Positions 1 through 6,942 of a stretch of DNA of 17,062 nt are shown in pieces. Within the stretch, counting starts at the first letter, position 1, and each line of letters begins with the position of its first letter. Under the pieces are notes generated by a model. It did no database searches. It was not told the DNA's origin and saw nothing but the letters and a program-made list of their open reading frames with translations. The stretch is taken from contig JAISWV010000321.1 in the NCBI GenBank assembly GCA_031270755.1, forward strand, positions 1 to 17,062, given 5' to 3'. The DNA is from Synergistaceae bacterium. GTDB taxonomy: Bacteria; Synergistota; Synergistia; Synergistales; Aminobacteriaceae. The translations under genes were made by a program, and so were the position numbers.

Positions 1-1445
1 AGGCTCTCGGCGTCGTCGTCCCAGTCGAGGTTGATGTAGCTCAGCGCGAAGGCGACGTTTTCGGTGTATTGGTACTCCACGCCCAGGCCCCACTGGAGCA
101 GTTTGGCGTCGACGTTCACCCCTGCTTCCTCGAGGGTGTGGCTCGCCACGTAGAGCCACGTGCTCCACTTGTCGTTCCACTGCTGGGTTGCGCCCACGCG
201 CCAGATCTTTGTCTTGAACTCGGTAAACCCATCCCCGCCGCCTGCAACATCCCAGTTATCCAGCGTCAGCGCCGTGTAGCCGGTGGGCAGATAGAAATCC
301 TCGTCCACCTGGCCGTACTCCAGCCACAGGCTCGTGAATTTGAGCAGGTCTTGTTTGACGTCCACGATGACCTTCCACGCATTGGAGCTGTCCAGGTCCA
401 CGTCCAGCCAAGCTCCTGTCTCGTCATTCTCCAAGCCGGCGTCCTGATAGTAGTAAATTCCCTTGAATCCGATACTTTCGTTGAAGTTGAAACGGAACCC
501 GGCGAAAAGCGTCCAAAGGCTGTTCAGCTTCACCGAGTAGTCCCCCACCGGCACCGTGGAGTCGTCATCGCCAATGAGCCCCTGCCCGCCGATATCGAAG
601 CCGAACTGCTCCGTAAATTGAAGCTGAGCTACCGCAGCCAGCTCCCAACCGCTCAAGGACTCGTCCTCCCAGCCCGGCAGGTCGGCCGGATGAGCCGCGT
701 AAAAATTGAATGAACCCAACCCGAAAGATTTGTCGAAGGCGATACCGTCCACCGTACGGTCGGTCAACCAAGCCTCGTTGGCGATATCCGTGGCCCCGCC
801 GATCTGGAAGCGATACTCTCCCTCGAAGTCCCGGTCGAAGCGCCCGACCGTTATCGTCGAGTCCCAGAAGAACGGGATATCCGCGTAGAATTTGTCGTAG
901 AACACTGTCCTCTCGCCTTCTTCGATCCGGGCGTAGAAGAAGATCCCCTCGTCCTCTCCGAACCACCGCTGGATCTCCAGGCGAGCCATGCCCAGATAGG
1001 CCCCGTCTCCTGCTTCGTCCTCCCATTTCTCGATGTCCAGGCGCAGCTCGCCGCTGAGCTTCCATCCGCCCAACCGCCCTTCTATCACCCCAAGACGCTT
1101 GTCCACCTGCTCCACTTTCACGCCCAACATATCCAGCTCGTCGCTGAATTCGATGATGAGCTTCTTGAGCATGTCCACGTCCCGGTTGTCGGCTTTCGTC
1201 ATGTCGACGAGAGCCAGGGCGCGGGCCAGAGCGGAGGCCATTTCGTAGCGCGTGGTCGGCTGTCTGCCTTTATAGGTGCCGTCCGGGTACCCGGACAAAA
1301 CGCCCTGCGCCGCCAATTGGCCGATGGCGTCGTACGCCCAGTGATTCAAGGGCACATCCATGAACGGGTTTGTTGCGGCAAAACCTGCCGTTGCGGACAG
1401 CAACAACACGCATAGACACCATGAAAGAACTCCCACTTTCTTCAC
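1..1445 (-). CDS. SLH-domain outer-membrane porin, 3' end missing (runs off left edge)
   Basis: The frame is open from a GTG at 1445 to the window edge, giving at least 481 codons with no stop. The start is fixed by a GAGGAGG ribosome site at 1454-1460, eight bases upstream. Residues 1-23 form a signal peptide ending in SATAGFA. Residues 26-78 are one S-layer-homology domain (NPFMDVPLNHWAYDAI, then GYPDGTYKGRQPTTRYEMA). Residues about 88-126 look like a short coiled coil. From about residue 128 the chain alternates aromatic and charged residues as in a beta-barrel (for example GVEYQYTENVAFALSYINL near the edge). This layout matches the OmpM-like SLH porins of diderm Firmicutes and Synergistota, in which the SLH domain holds the outer membrane to the cell wall. 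The gene is monocistronic as far as visible and has its own promoter. The family call is firm; the transported solutes are unknown. Confidence 0.88.
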   Translation of the reverse strand, partial: MKKVGVLSWCLCVLLLSATAGFAATNPFMDVPLNHWAYDAIGQLAAQGVLSGYPDGTYKGRQPTTRYEMASALARALALVDMTKADNRDVDMLKKLIIEFSDELDMLGVKVEQVDKRLGVIEGRLGGWKLSGELRLDIEKWEDEAGDGAYLGMARLEIQRWFGEDEGIFFYARIEEGERTVFYDKFYADIPFFWDSTITVGRFDRDFEGEYRFQIGGATDIANEAWLTDRTVDGIAFDKSFGLGSFNFYAAHPADLPGWEDESLSGWELAAVAQLQFTEQFGFDIGGQGLIGDDDSTVPVGDYSVKLNSLWTLFAGFRFNFNESIGFKGIYYYQDAGLENDETGAWLDVDLDSSNAWKVIVDVKQDLLKFTSLWLEYGQVDEDFYLPTGYTALTLDNWDVAGGGDGFTEFKTKIWRVGATQQWNDKWSTWLYVASHTLEEAGVNVDAKLLQWGLGVEYQYTENVAFALSYINLDWDDDAES

Positions 1446-1477
1446 AATAAAAACCTCCTCAAAATTTGTGTGCTGCT

Positions 1478-1506
1478 CTTATAGTATTCTAGCACAAAGT
1501 TTGCAA
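1478..1506 (-). promoter_or_regulatory. Sigma-70-type promoter of the SLH-porin gene
   Basis: On the minus strand a TTGCAA -35 box (1501-1506) and a TATAAG -10 box (1478-1483) are separated by exactly 17 bases. The -10 box lies about 33 bases upstream of the GTG start at 1445. The -35 box lies inside the 8-bp palindrome TTTGCAAA, which could also be a protein-binding site. This is a call from sequence match only. Confidence 0.55.
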
Positions 1507-1534
1507 ATACAAACTCAAAATCGGAGGCCTCTTT

Positions 1535-1663
1535 ATGGAAAATACCGGAATACCGGAATCGGCAAAGCCCGGCCCAGAATATCCGGACGGCCCTTTCCCC
1601 GGCGGCCATCGAGCAGGGCATGGGGCATCCCGCTGTGGAACCAGTTCAAGATTCCTTCTATAA
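1535..1663 (+). CDS. Possible small protein, 42 residues, unrecognised
   Basis: ATG at 1535 is preceded by CGGAGG with a 7-base spacing, which is a good ribosome site, and the frame runs to TAA at 1661-1663. The product would be rich in proline and glycine (it begins MENTGIPESAKPGPEYPDG) and has no hydrophobic segment. It contains the translated 8-bp tandem repeat at 1542-1557. No clear plus-strand promoter is visible. It could be a real small protein, the start of a decayed gene, or chance. I do not recognise it, and composition alone does not distinguish these options. Confidence 0.22.
   Translation: MENTGIPESAKPGPEYPDGPFPGGHRAGHGASRCGTSSRFLL
1542..1557. repeat. 8-bp perfect tandem duplication (ATACCGGA x2)
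   Basis: Two adjacent identical copies of ATACCGGA are visible and are followed by the related ATCGG. They lie at the start of the doubtful small ORF. Confidence 0.8.
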
Positions 1664-1841
1664 TAATAACTCAGTACCCTTCCTGCATCCAGTATCTCCT
1701 GCAACAACACCTTCAAATTATACATATAAGGGATGTGGTTATTTTTGGTCGTGGTCGAATGTGTAAGTGAATGCTTGTAAATATTTGCAAATAGAGGTTT
1801 AATCCAATTTATCAACACATTCGTGACATTTCTAAATAGAG

Positions 1842-2111
1842 ATGCTTGCGGCGAAGACGGAAGAGATGAAGATGACTGTAGGCCGCCTGAAGCAGCTCAG
1901 CGCGGACGAACGGACAAGAATGCCATTCGAGACGAGGCAGCTTTACCTGATGGACGAGGCGGCGCGCCTCGAAGCGGCAGTGGCCAAGACAAGAGGCAGG
2001 AACGAGGGTAAGTTGGAAATGGTGAAAAAGATGCTGCTCAGCGGGTTTGACATTGAGGCAATTGCTCACATTTCCGACATGTCGGCAGAGGAAATCAAAA
2101 AACTGAAATGA
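1842..2111 (+). pseudogene. C-terminal remnant of an Rpn / PD-(D/E)XK transposase-like protein
   Basis: This 89-codon frame ends in a helical, charged tail: about residues 49-89 contain KTRGRNEGKLEMVKKMLLSG, then FDIEAIAHISDMSAEEIKKLK. That pattern (EGK repeats, then 'LL..G.DIE.IA..S.MS.EEI') is typical of the C-terminus of Rpn-family recombination-promoting nucleases, long annotated as putative transposases. Full-length members are about 280-320 residues and carry the PD-(D/E)XK nuclease domain at the N-terminus, which is absent here. An in-frame TAA lies just upstream (1833-1835), and no good ribosome site precedes the ATG at 1842. I infer a truncated, non-functional leftover of a mobile-type gene. 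A short stand-alone protein is possible but less likely. Confidence 0.6.
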
Positions 2112-2146
2112 CCGTAACCGTCCAGGCGGCGGCGATACAGCATACG

Positions 2147-2176
2147 ACGAACACCTCTATTGAGGAAAATGTTCGT
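2147..2176. repeat. Inverted repeat between converging gene ends
   Basis: ACGAACA (2147-2153) pairs with TGTTCGT (2170-2176), and an inner CCTC/GAGG pair sits around a TATT loop, with four unpaired A on one side. It lies between the end of the Rpn-like remnant and the end of the convergent regulator gene. Neither strand has a U-tract directly after it, so it is at best a weak terminator or a structured 3' end. Confidence 0.4.
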
Positions 2177-2208
2177 AATCGTTGTCTATTTGTGTCCGCG
2201 GCCCAGCC

Positions 2209-3123
2209 TTACGCCTTTTCGCCCAGCAGGTATTTTTTCGCGTAGCGCTTGGGGGAGATGCCCGTCAAGGTCCCGAAGGTTCGGATAAAATGCGCGTTGT
2301 TCCGAAATCCGACCCTCTCCCCCACCTCCTGAACGCGCAACCCCTGGCGCAGCAGCTCCCTGGCCTTCAAGACACGACAGTGGATGATGTACTCCATCAC
2401 GCTGAACCCCGTGGCGGACTTGAAAATGTGACACATATGGTACTTGTCGATGAAAAAACGGGCGGACAGGCCGTCCAGCGACAGAGGTTCGGCGATGTTG
2501 GCCGGGATGTATTTGATCAAGGGTTCGATCCTCGCGAAGTCGAGATTCGAGCTTTTGTTTTTGCCGCCCGTTTCCGCGTTCTCGAACAACGAGAACGTCG
2601 CGATCAAAAACTCCAACAGCCGGGCGGTTCTCTTGATATCGCTGCAGAAAGAGGAACCGCAGGGCCCTTCCAAATCTCGAAACATTTTCGTCAGGGCGTG
2701 GGTCTGGCCCTCGTCCAGCTGTTTGCTGCGCCCCGACGCTTTTCGAGTGAACGCGACGAGGTCGCTTTGTTGGGTGGAAAACTCCTGCAGGGTCTCCGGG
2801 GAGATGTGCAGAACGTATCTCGTGTACGGGTCGTCCACAACGCTCTTGTGCAAAGTCGCTTCTCTGAAGAGGAACAGAGCGCCCCGCCGCAAAGGGTAAA
2901 ATTCGTCTTCGACGAAGAAACTTCCGCTGCCCGACAAGGACAACAATATTTCCACATCTTCGTGAAAATGAAGACGGTGCATCTGCCACATGTCGTCCCT
3001 GTTGAAGCGAAGCTGATATTTAGGTTGAAGCAAACGTATCCGCCCCCCTTCAGTAAAACACGCAAGACGCGTTTCGTGGTCTACTATAGCGTACTTGTGC
3101 AAGATATGCAAACATATTGCCAA
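2209..3123 (-). CDS. AraC-family transcriptional regulator with N-terminal cupin domain
   Basis: The 304-residue frame has an N-terminal cupin-type sensing domain (residues about 50-115, with MHRLHFHEDVEILL and RRGALFLFREATLHKSV). At the C-terminus is a double helix-turn-helix AraC domain (residues about 205-300, with EPLSLDGLSARFFIDKYHMC and the second-helix signature VGFRNNAHFIRTFGTLTGIS followed by PKRY). The frame opens with TTG at 3123, which has no convincing ribosome site. A TTG at 3031-3033, preceded by a G-rich AAGGGGGG run 8 bases upstream, would give a 274-residue protein that still contains both domains, so the start is uncertain. It is transcribed divergently from gctA and is the natural candidate to control the hydroxyglutarate cluster. 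The ligand cannot be read from sequence; a C5 acid or its CoA-pathway intermediate is an inference from context. Confidence 0.87.
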   Translation of the reverse strand: MAICLHILHKYAIVDHETRLACFTEGGRIRLLQPKYQLRFNRDDMWQMHRLHFHEDVEILLSLSGSGSFFVEDEFYPLRRGALFLFREATLHKSVVDDPYTRYVLHISPETLQEFSTQQSDLVAFTRKASGRSKQLDEGQTHALTKMFRDLEGPCGSSFCSDIKRTARLLEFLIATFSLFENAETGGKNKSSNLDFARIEPLIKYIPANIAEPLSLDGLSARFFIDKYHMCHIFKSATGFSVMEYIIHCRVLKARELLRQGLRVQEVGERVGFRNNAHFIRTFGTLTGISPKRYAKKYLLGEKA

Positions 3124-3281
3124 ATTATTGAGATAATCATACTTTATTTTTGTGATATCTTATGTTGTCCTAGGATCGATTTGTTGTTGCGTGCCGTCAA
3201 GGGTCTCGGGAGAGAGTGGCGGAGACTGTATGGTTTGTGACCTCTGTCCCGATGAGCTTCAATTCAAAAGGAGGTTGTGTA
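3124..3281. promoter_or_regulatory. Divergent control region between the AraC-type regulator and gctA
   Basis: This is about 158 bases, AT-rich at the regulator side. It holds the inverted repeat ATTAT-TGAG-ATAAT (3125-3137) and, just to its left, the loose direct pair TGCAAA / TGCCAAA (3108-3124). A possible plus-strand promoter is TTGCCA (3117-3122) with TACTTT (3140-3145) at 17 bases. On the minus strand TATGAT (3136-3141) is a fair -10 with a poor -35, as expected for an activator-dependent promoter. The downstream end carries the AAGGAGG ribosome site of gctA. The assignments are motif-based only. Confidence 0.4.
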
Positions 3282-4235
3282 ATGAGCAAAGTTTATACTC
3301 TCCACGACGCTGTCGAGAAGTTCGTGCATGATGGCGACCACATCGCGTTTGGCGGTTTTACCACGAACCGGAAGCCCTACGCGGCGGTTTATGAAATTCT
3401 TCGTCAGGGCCGGAAGGATTTCATAGCCGAGGGAGGGCCGGCCGGAGGCGATTGGGACATGTTGATCGGCGCGGGACGGGTCAAGGCTTTCATCAACTGT
3501 TATACGGCGAACTCCGGTTTTTCCAACGTCAGCCGCCGGTACAAAAACGCCATCGAGAAGGGCACAATATTGTTCGAGGACTATTCCCAGGACGCCCTGA
3601 TTCTCATGTTCGCCGGCGCGGCGCTTGGTCTTCCTTACGTTCCGGTCCGTCTCATGCTGGGTTCGGGCCTGGTCGACAAATGGGGGATCAGCAAGGAAGA
3701 AAGGCAAAAAATCGACAAGCTGCCAAACGAAAAATTCGTCATTCAGGACGACCCGTTCAATCCCGGCCAGAAACTGGTGCTTTTGCCGACGCCCAAGCTG
3801 GATACGGCCGTCATTCACGTGCAGAAGGCATCCCCGGACGGAACCTGCCGTATCGAGGGCGACGAGTTCCACGACGTGGATATCGCCATTGCCTCCAAAC
3901 ACTGCATCGTCACCTGCGAAGAACTCCTCGGCAACGAAGAGATCAAGCGAGACCCCAACCTGAACAAGATTCCCGGCTTCGTCGTGGACGCCGTCGTCCA
4001 CGCTCCCCACGGCGCGCACCCGTCCCAGTGCTACAACTACTACGACTACGACGCCCAAATGCTGAGAGACTACGACGCGGCCAGCAAGACCGCCGAGGAC
4101 TTCGAGAAGTTCATCACCACGTGGGGTTACGAGCCCAAGACCCATGAGGAATATCTCAACAAGCTTGGAGCGGAGCGCCTGATCAAAACGAGGGTCGTAC
4201 CGGGTCTGGGGTACGTGCCCAGGGTAAAAAAGTAA
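3282..4235 (+). CDS. gctA: Glutaconate CoA-transferase subunit A
   Basis: 317 residues, the usual length. The sequence follows Acidaminococcus fermentans GctA closely from memory (MSKVYTLHDAVEKFVHDGDH, GGFTTNRKPYAAVYEILRQG, GGDWDMLIGAGRVKAFINCY, SPDGTCRIEGDEFHDVDIA, AHPSQCYNYYDYD, RVVPGLGYVP). With GctB it forms the enzyme that moves CoA from acetyl-CoA or glutaconyl-CoA onto (R)-2-hydroxyglutarate, the activation step of cytoplasmic glutamate fermentation. I chose ATG 3282 because AAGGAGG lies 8 bases upstream and it gives the family N-terminus. An in-frame ATG at 3216 would add 22 unrelated residues and lacks such a site. It is the first gene of the cluster, with 16 bases to gctB. Confidence 0.95.
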   Translation: MSKVYTLHDAVEKFVHDGDHIAFGGFTTNRKPYAAVYEILRQGRKDFIAEGGPAGGDWDMLIGAGRVKAFINCYTANSGFSNVSRRYKNAIEKGTILFEDYSQDALILMFAGAALGLPYVPVRLMLGSGLVDKWGISKEERQKIDKLPNEKFVIQDDPFNPGQKLVLLPTPKLDTAVIHVQKASPDGTCRIEGDEFHDVDIAIASKHCIVTCEELLGNEEIKRDPNLNKIPGFVVDAVVHAPHGAHPSQCYNYYDYDAQMLRDYDAASKTAEDFEKFITTWGYEPKTHEEYLNKLGAERLIKTRVVPGLGYVPRVKK

Positions 4236-4251
4236 GGGAGGGGAAAGTGTC

Positions 4252-5052
4252 ATGGCGGACTCTACTAATTACACCAATTACACCAACCGTGAAATGCAGG
4301 CCGTCTCCATCGCGAGGTCGGTCAAGAACGGACAAATCGCCATCGTGGGGACCGGGTTGCCGCTTATCGGCGCGACTCTGGCCAAAAAGTGCTTTGCCCC
4401 GGACTGCATCCTGATCGTGGAAAGCGGCCTCATGGACTGCGACCCCATCGAAGTTCCCACCAGCGTCGGAGATTGCCGTTTCATGGCGCACTGCGCGGTG
4501 CAGTGGCCCAACGCCAGGTACGTGGGTTTTCAGGCCAACGAGTGGCAGCACGGCGGCGACCGGATGATCGCCTTCATCGGAGGCGCGCAGATCGATCCTT
4601 ACGGCAACGTGAACTCCACCAGCATCGGCGACTATCACCACCCCAAATCGCGCTTCACCGGAAGCGGAGGAGCCAACGGGATCTGCACCTTCGTCAACAC
4701 GATCATCATGATGCAGCACGAGGCGCGCCGTTTCATCGACAAGGTCGATTACGTCACCAGCCCCGGCTGGATCGACGGCCCCGGCGGGCGGGAAAAAGTC
4801 GGCCTTCCCGGCGACCGCGGTCCGATGATGGTGGTGACCGACAGGGGAATCCTGAAGTTCGACGAAAAGACGAAACGCATGTACCTTGCGGGATACTACG
4901 AAACCTCCTCCGTTCAGGATATCGTCGAGAACACCGGCTTTGAGATCGACGTCTCCCGCGCCGAAAAAATCGCGCCTCCGGAGCCGGAGATCATCCGTAT
5001 AATCCGAGAGGAAATCGACCCGGGTCAAGCGTTCATAAAAATACCGGCCTGA
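4252..5052 (+). CDS. gctB: Glutaconate CoA-transferase subunit B (catalytic glutamate subunit)
   Basis: 266 residues. It matches A. fermentans GctB throughout (NREMQAVSIARSVKNGQIAI, GTGLPLIGATLAKK, FIGGAQIDPYGNVNSTSIGD, YVTSPGWIDGPGGREK, REEIDPGQAFIKIPA). The catalytic glutamate that carries the CoA thioester is E57 in VESGLMDC. It corresponds to Glu54 of the A. fermentans beta chain, with the offset of three explained by an extra NYT triplet near the N-terminus. A ribosome site GGGAGGGG lies about 10 bases before ATG 4252, and the gene sits 16 bases after gctA, so the two subunits are probably co-translated in equal amounts. All key motifs are intact. Confidence 0.95.
   Translation: MADSTNYTNYTNREMQAVSIARSVKNGQIAIVGTGLPLIGATLAKKCFAPDCILIVESGLMDCDPIEVPTSVGDCRFMAHCAVQWPNARYVGFQANEWQHGGDRMIAFIGGAQIDPYGNVNSTSIGDYHHPKSRFTGSGGANGICTFVNTIIMMQHEARRFIDKVDYVTSPGWIDGPGGREKVGLPGDRGPMMVVTDRGILKFDEKTKRMYLAGYYETSSVQDIVENTGFEIDVSRAEKIAPPEPEIIRIIREEIDPGQAFIKIPA
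4267..4284. repeat. 9-bp perfect tandem duplication inside gctB
   Basis: AATTACACC is present twice in a row and gives the repeated NYT-NYT near the N-terminus. It accounts for the three-residue shift of the catalytic glutamate relative to the A. fermentans protein. Confidence 0.85.
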
Positions 5053-5124
5053 CGGAAAGGTGCGCCGAAATATCGGGGAGTCGGCGAGCCCGCTTTTGGG
5101 TGAACGCGCCCTGCCCCCCTGAGC

Positions 5125-5138
5125 TATAATATAGAAAG
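5125..5138 (+). promoter_or_regulatory. Consensus -10-like box upstream of gcdA, overlapping a shared 11-mer
   Basis: TATAAT (5125-5130) lies 19 bases before the gcdA start, in a 97-base gap that is large for this operon. A TGAACG at 5101-5106 is a poor -35 at 18 bases. The overlapping 11-mer AATATAGAAAG (5128-5138) recurs at 10289-10299 before the thiolase gene. The site is too close to the ATG for a long leader, so it may be a promoter for a short leader, a processing site, or chance. Confidence 0.3.
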
Positions 5139-5149
5139 GTGGTTGAACA

Positions 5150-6907
5150 ATGTCAGAGTACTCCATGCCGATCTATTTCCAAAATATGCCGACGGTCGGC
5201 AGGCCTTTGGCTTCGGTAAATACGGAAAACGAGACCGCTTTGAGAAAAGTGGAACAGGAAATTCGCGAAATGGCGGCCAAAATGCAGGCCGAAGGGCGTT
5301 CCGACGAATCTTTGAACGAATCCGGGCAGATGACGGCCATGCAGCGGATTCGGGCCCTGGTCGAAGAGGGTACCTGGTGCCCGTTGAACAGCCTGTTCAA
5401 CCCGGACGACAACCCGGAGGGCTCCACCGCCATTATCAAAGGGCTGGGACGGATCAGCGGAAGGTGGGCGGTGGTGGTCGCGTCGGACAACAAGAAGCTG
5501 GCGGGCGCTTGGGTGCCCGGGCAGGCGGAAAACCTGATCCGCGCTTCCGACACGGCGAAGATGCTGCGCATTCCTCTGGTTTACGTCCTCAACTGCAGCG
5601 GCGTCAAATTGAGCGCTCAAGAGAAAGTTTACCCCAACCGACGGGGCGGCGGAACGCCCTTTTTCCGCAACGCAGAGCTGGAGCAGCTGGGTATTCCCGT
5701 CATCGTCGGCATTTACGGCACCAATCCGGCAGGCGGCGGCTATCACAGCATCAGCCCCACCATTTTGCTGGCCCACAGCAAGGCGAACATGGCGGTAGGC
5801 GGAGCCGGCATCCTGGGCGGAATGAACCCCAAGGGTTACGTGGACCTGGAGGGTGCTCACCAATTGATCGAACTGGAAGAAAATTTCAAGGCGGATCCCC
5901 CCGGGACGGTGGCCGTCCACTTCAACGAGACGGGGTTTTTCCGGGAGGTCTACACGGAAGAGCTGGGCGTGCTGGAGGCGATCAAGAAATACATGTGCCA
6001 GATCCCCGCCTACGACCTGGAATTTTTCCGCGTCGATGAGCCCAGGGAACCTCTTTACGACGTCAACGACCTCTACAGCATCGTGCCGCTGAACCCCAAG
6101 CGGGGTTACAACATTTACGAGGTCCTGGGACGCATCTTCGATGGCAGCGAGATCCTGGAGTACAAGCGGGGGTACGGTCCCGAAATGGTGACGGGGCTGG
6201 TGAAGGCGGACGGGCTTCTGCTGGGGGTTGTGGCCAACGCCCAGGGGATTCTCGTCAACTATCCCGAGTACCGGCAGAACGCCACCGGCATAGGGGGCAA
6301 GCTATACCGTCAGGGCCTGGTCAAGATGAACGAGTTCGTCACCCTTTGCGGAAGAGACCGTATACCCATCGTCTGGATTCAGGACACCACGGGCATCGAC
6401 GTGGGCGACGAGGCGGAGCGGGCGGAGCTGCTGGGGCTGGGGCAGTCTTTGATTTACTCTATCGAGACCTCCGGCGTGCCGCAGATCGAGATCACTCTGC
6501 GAAAAGGCACCGCGGCGGCCCACTACGTTTTGGGAGGACCTCAGGGCAACAACAACAACGCCTTCTCCCTGGGAACGGCCACCACCGAGATCAACGTCAT
6601 GAACGGCGAGACCGCGGCCGCGGCCATGTATTCCAGGCGACTGGCGAAAGACCAAAAAGCGGGCAAGGACCTTCAGCCGATCATCGACAAGATGAACCAG
6701 TTGATCGAAGAGTACACGGAAAAAGCGAGACCGGACTTCTGCGCAAAGATGGGGATGGTGGACGAGGTGGCGGAGTTCCCGGCCTTGCGCTCTTATGTCA
6801 AGGCGTTCGCCTGCTCCGTGTACCAAAATCCAAAGTCCATCTGCCCGTTCCATCAAATGCTGCTGCCGCGTTCGCTCCGGGAGTACGACACCTGGAGAAA
6901 GCCGTAA
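5150..6907 (+). CDS. gcdA: Glutaconyl-CoA decarboxylase alpha subunit (carboxyltransferase)
   Basis: 585 residues against 587 for A. fermentans GcdA, with near-continuous similarity (YSMPIYFQNMPTVGRPL, WVPGQAENLIRASDTAK, KVYPNRRGGGTPFFRNAEL, GTNPAGGGYHSISPT, GGAGILGGMNPKGYVDLE, IVWIQDTTGIDVGDEAE, ICPFHQMLLPRSLREYDT). It is a tandem carboxyltransferase of the acetyl-CoA carboxylase beta/alpha type (two crotonase-fold halves, about residues 40-300 and 320-570). It removes CO2 from glutaconyl-CoA and passes it to biotin, giving crotonyl-CoA. The complete enzyme is a membrane sodium pump that needs GcdB (beta), a biotin carrier (gamma) and GcdD (delta); none is in this window, so they must lie elsewhere. 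AGAAAGGTGG lies 7 bases before the ATG. Confidence 0.95.
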   Translation: MSEYSMPIYFQNMPTVGRPLASVNTENETALRKVEQEIREMAAKMQAEGRSDESLNESGQMTAMQRIRALVEEGTWCPLNSLFNPDDNPEGSTAIIKGLGRISGRWAVVVASDNKKLAGAWVPGQAENLIRASDTAKMLRIPLVYVLNCSGVKLSAQEKVYPNRRGGGTPFFRNAELEQLGIPVIVGIYGTNPAGGGYHSISPTILLAHSKANMAVGGAGILGGMNPKGYVDLEGAHQLIELEENFKADPPGTVAVHFNETGFFREVYTEELGVLEAIKKYMCQIPAYDLEFFRVDEPREPLYDVNDLYSIVPLNPKRGYNIYEVLGRIFDGSEILEYKRGYGPEMVTGLVKADGLLLGVVANAQGILVNYPEYRQNATGIGGKLYRQGLVKMNEFVTLCGRDRIPIVWIQDTTGIDVGDEAERAELLGLGQSLIYSIETSGVPQIEITLRKGTAAAHYVLGGPQGNNNNAFSLGTATTEINVMNGETAAAAMYSRRLAKDQKAGKDLQPIIDKMNQLIEEYTEKARPDFCAKMGMVDEVAEFPALRSYVKAFACSVYQNPKSICPFHQMLLPRSLREYDTWRKP

Positions 6908-6942
6908 GGTCGAGTTGGAAAGACGATTTGGACAAGTTCGCC

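Larger units (their letters stand above)
1446..1841. other. 396-base AT-rich intergenic region
   Basis: This gap separates the divergent porin gene from the Rpn-like remnant. It holds the porin promoter, a doubtful 42-codon ORF (1535-1663), an 8-bp tandem repeat (1542-1557), and two copies of the 10-mer TTTGCAAATA (1500-1509 and 1784-1793). The middle part, about 1520-1640, is GC-rich while both ends are AT-rich. I see no tRNA or other structured RNA and no recognisable insertion-sequence end. It may hold decayed coding sequence, but I could not match it to any family. Confidence 0.5.

Noticed and set aside
69..713. Plus-strand open frame of 214 codons over the porin
   Set aside because: The minus strand here encodes a continuous SLH-porin with signal peptide and ribosome site; the plus frame is its shadow.
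1489..1818. Minus-strand 109-codon frame in the left gap
   Set aside because: It has no ribosome site or recognisable domain, mixed composition, and overlaps the porin promoter region.
2182..3240. Plus-strand open frame of 352 codons across the regulator gene
   Set aside because: It lies opposite clear AraC-family helix-turn-helix sequence on the minus strand and runs into AT-rich non-coding DNA.
3216..3281. Upstream ATG extension of gctA (22 extra residues)
   Set aside because: The extension is unlike family members, and the strong AAGGAGG site directs initiation at 3282.
3264..4253. Long minus-strand open frame opposite gctA (329 codons), and similar long frames opposite gcdA, hgdAB, hbd and the TRAP permease
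   Set aside because: These are mirror frames of GC-rich real genes. Their products are low-complexity, rich in V, R, H and G, match no family I know, and have no ribosome sites.
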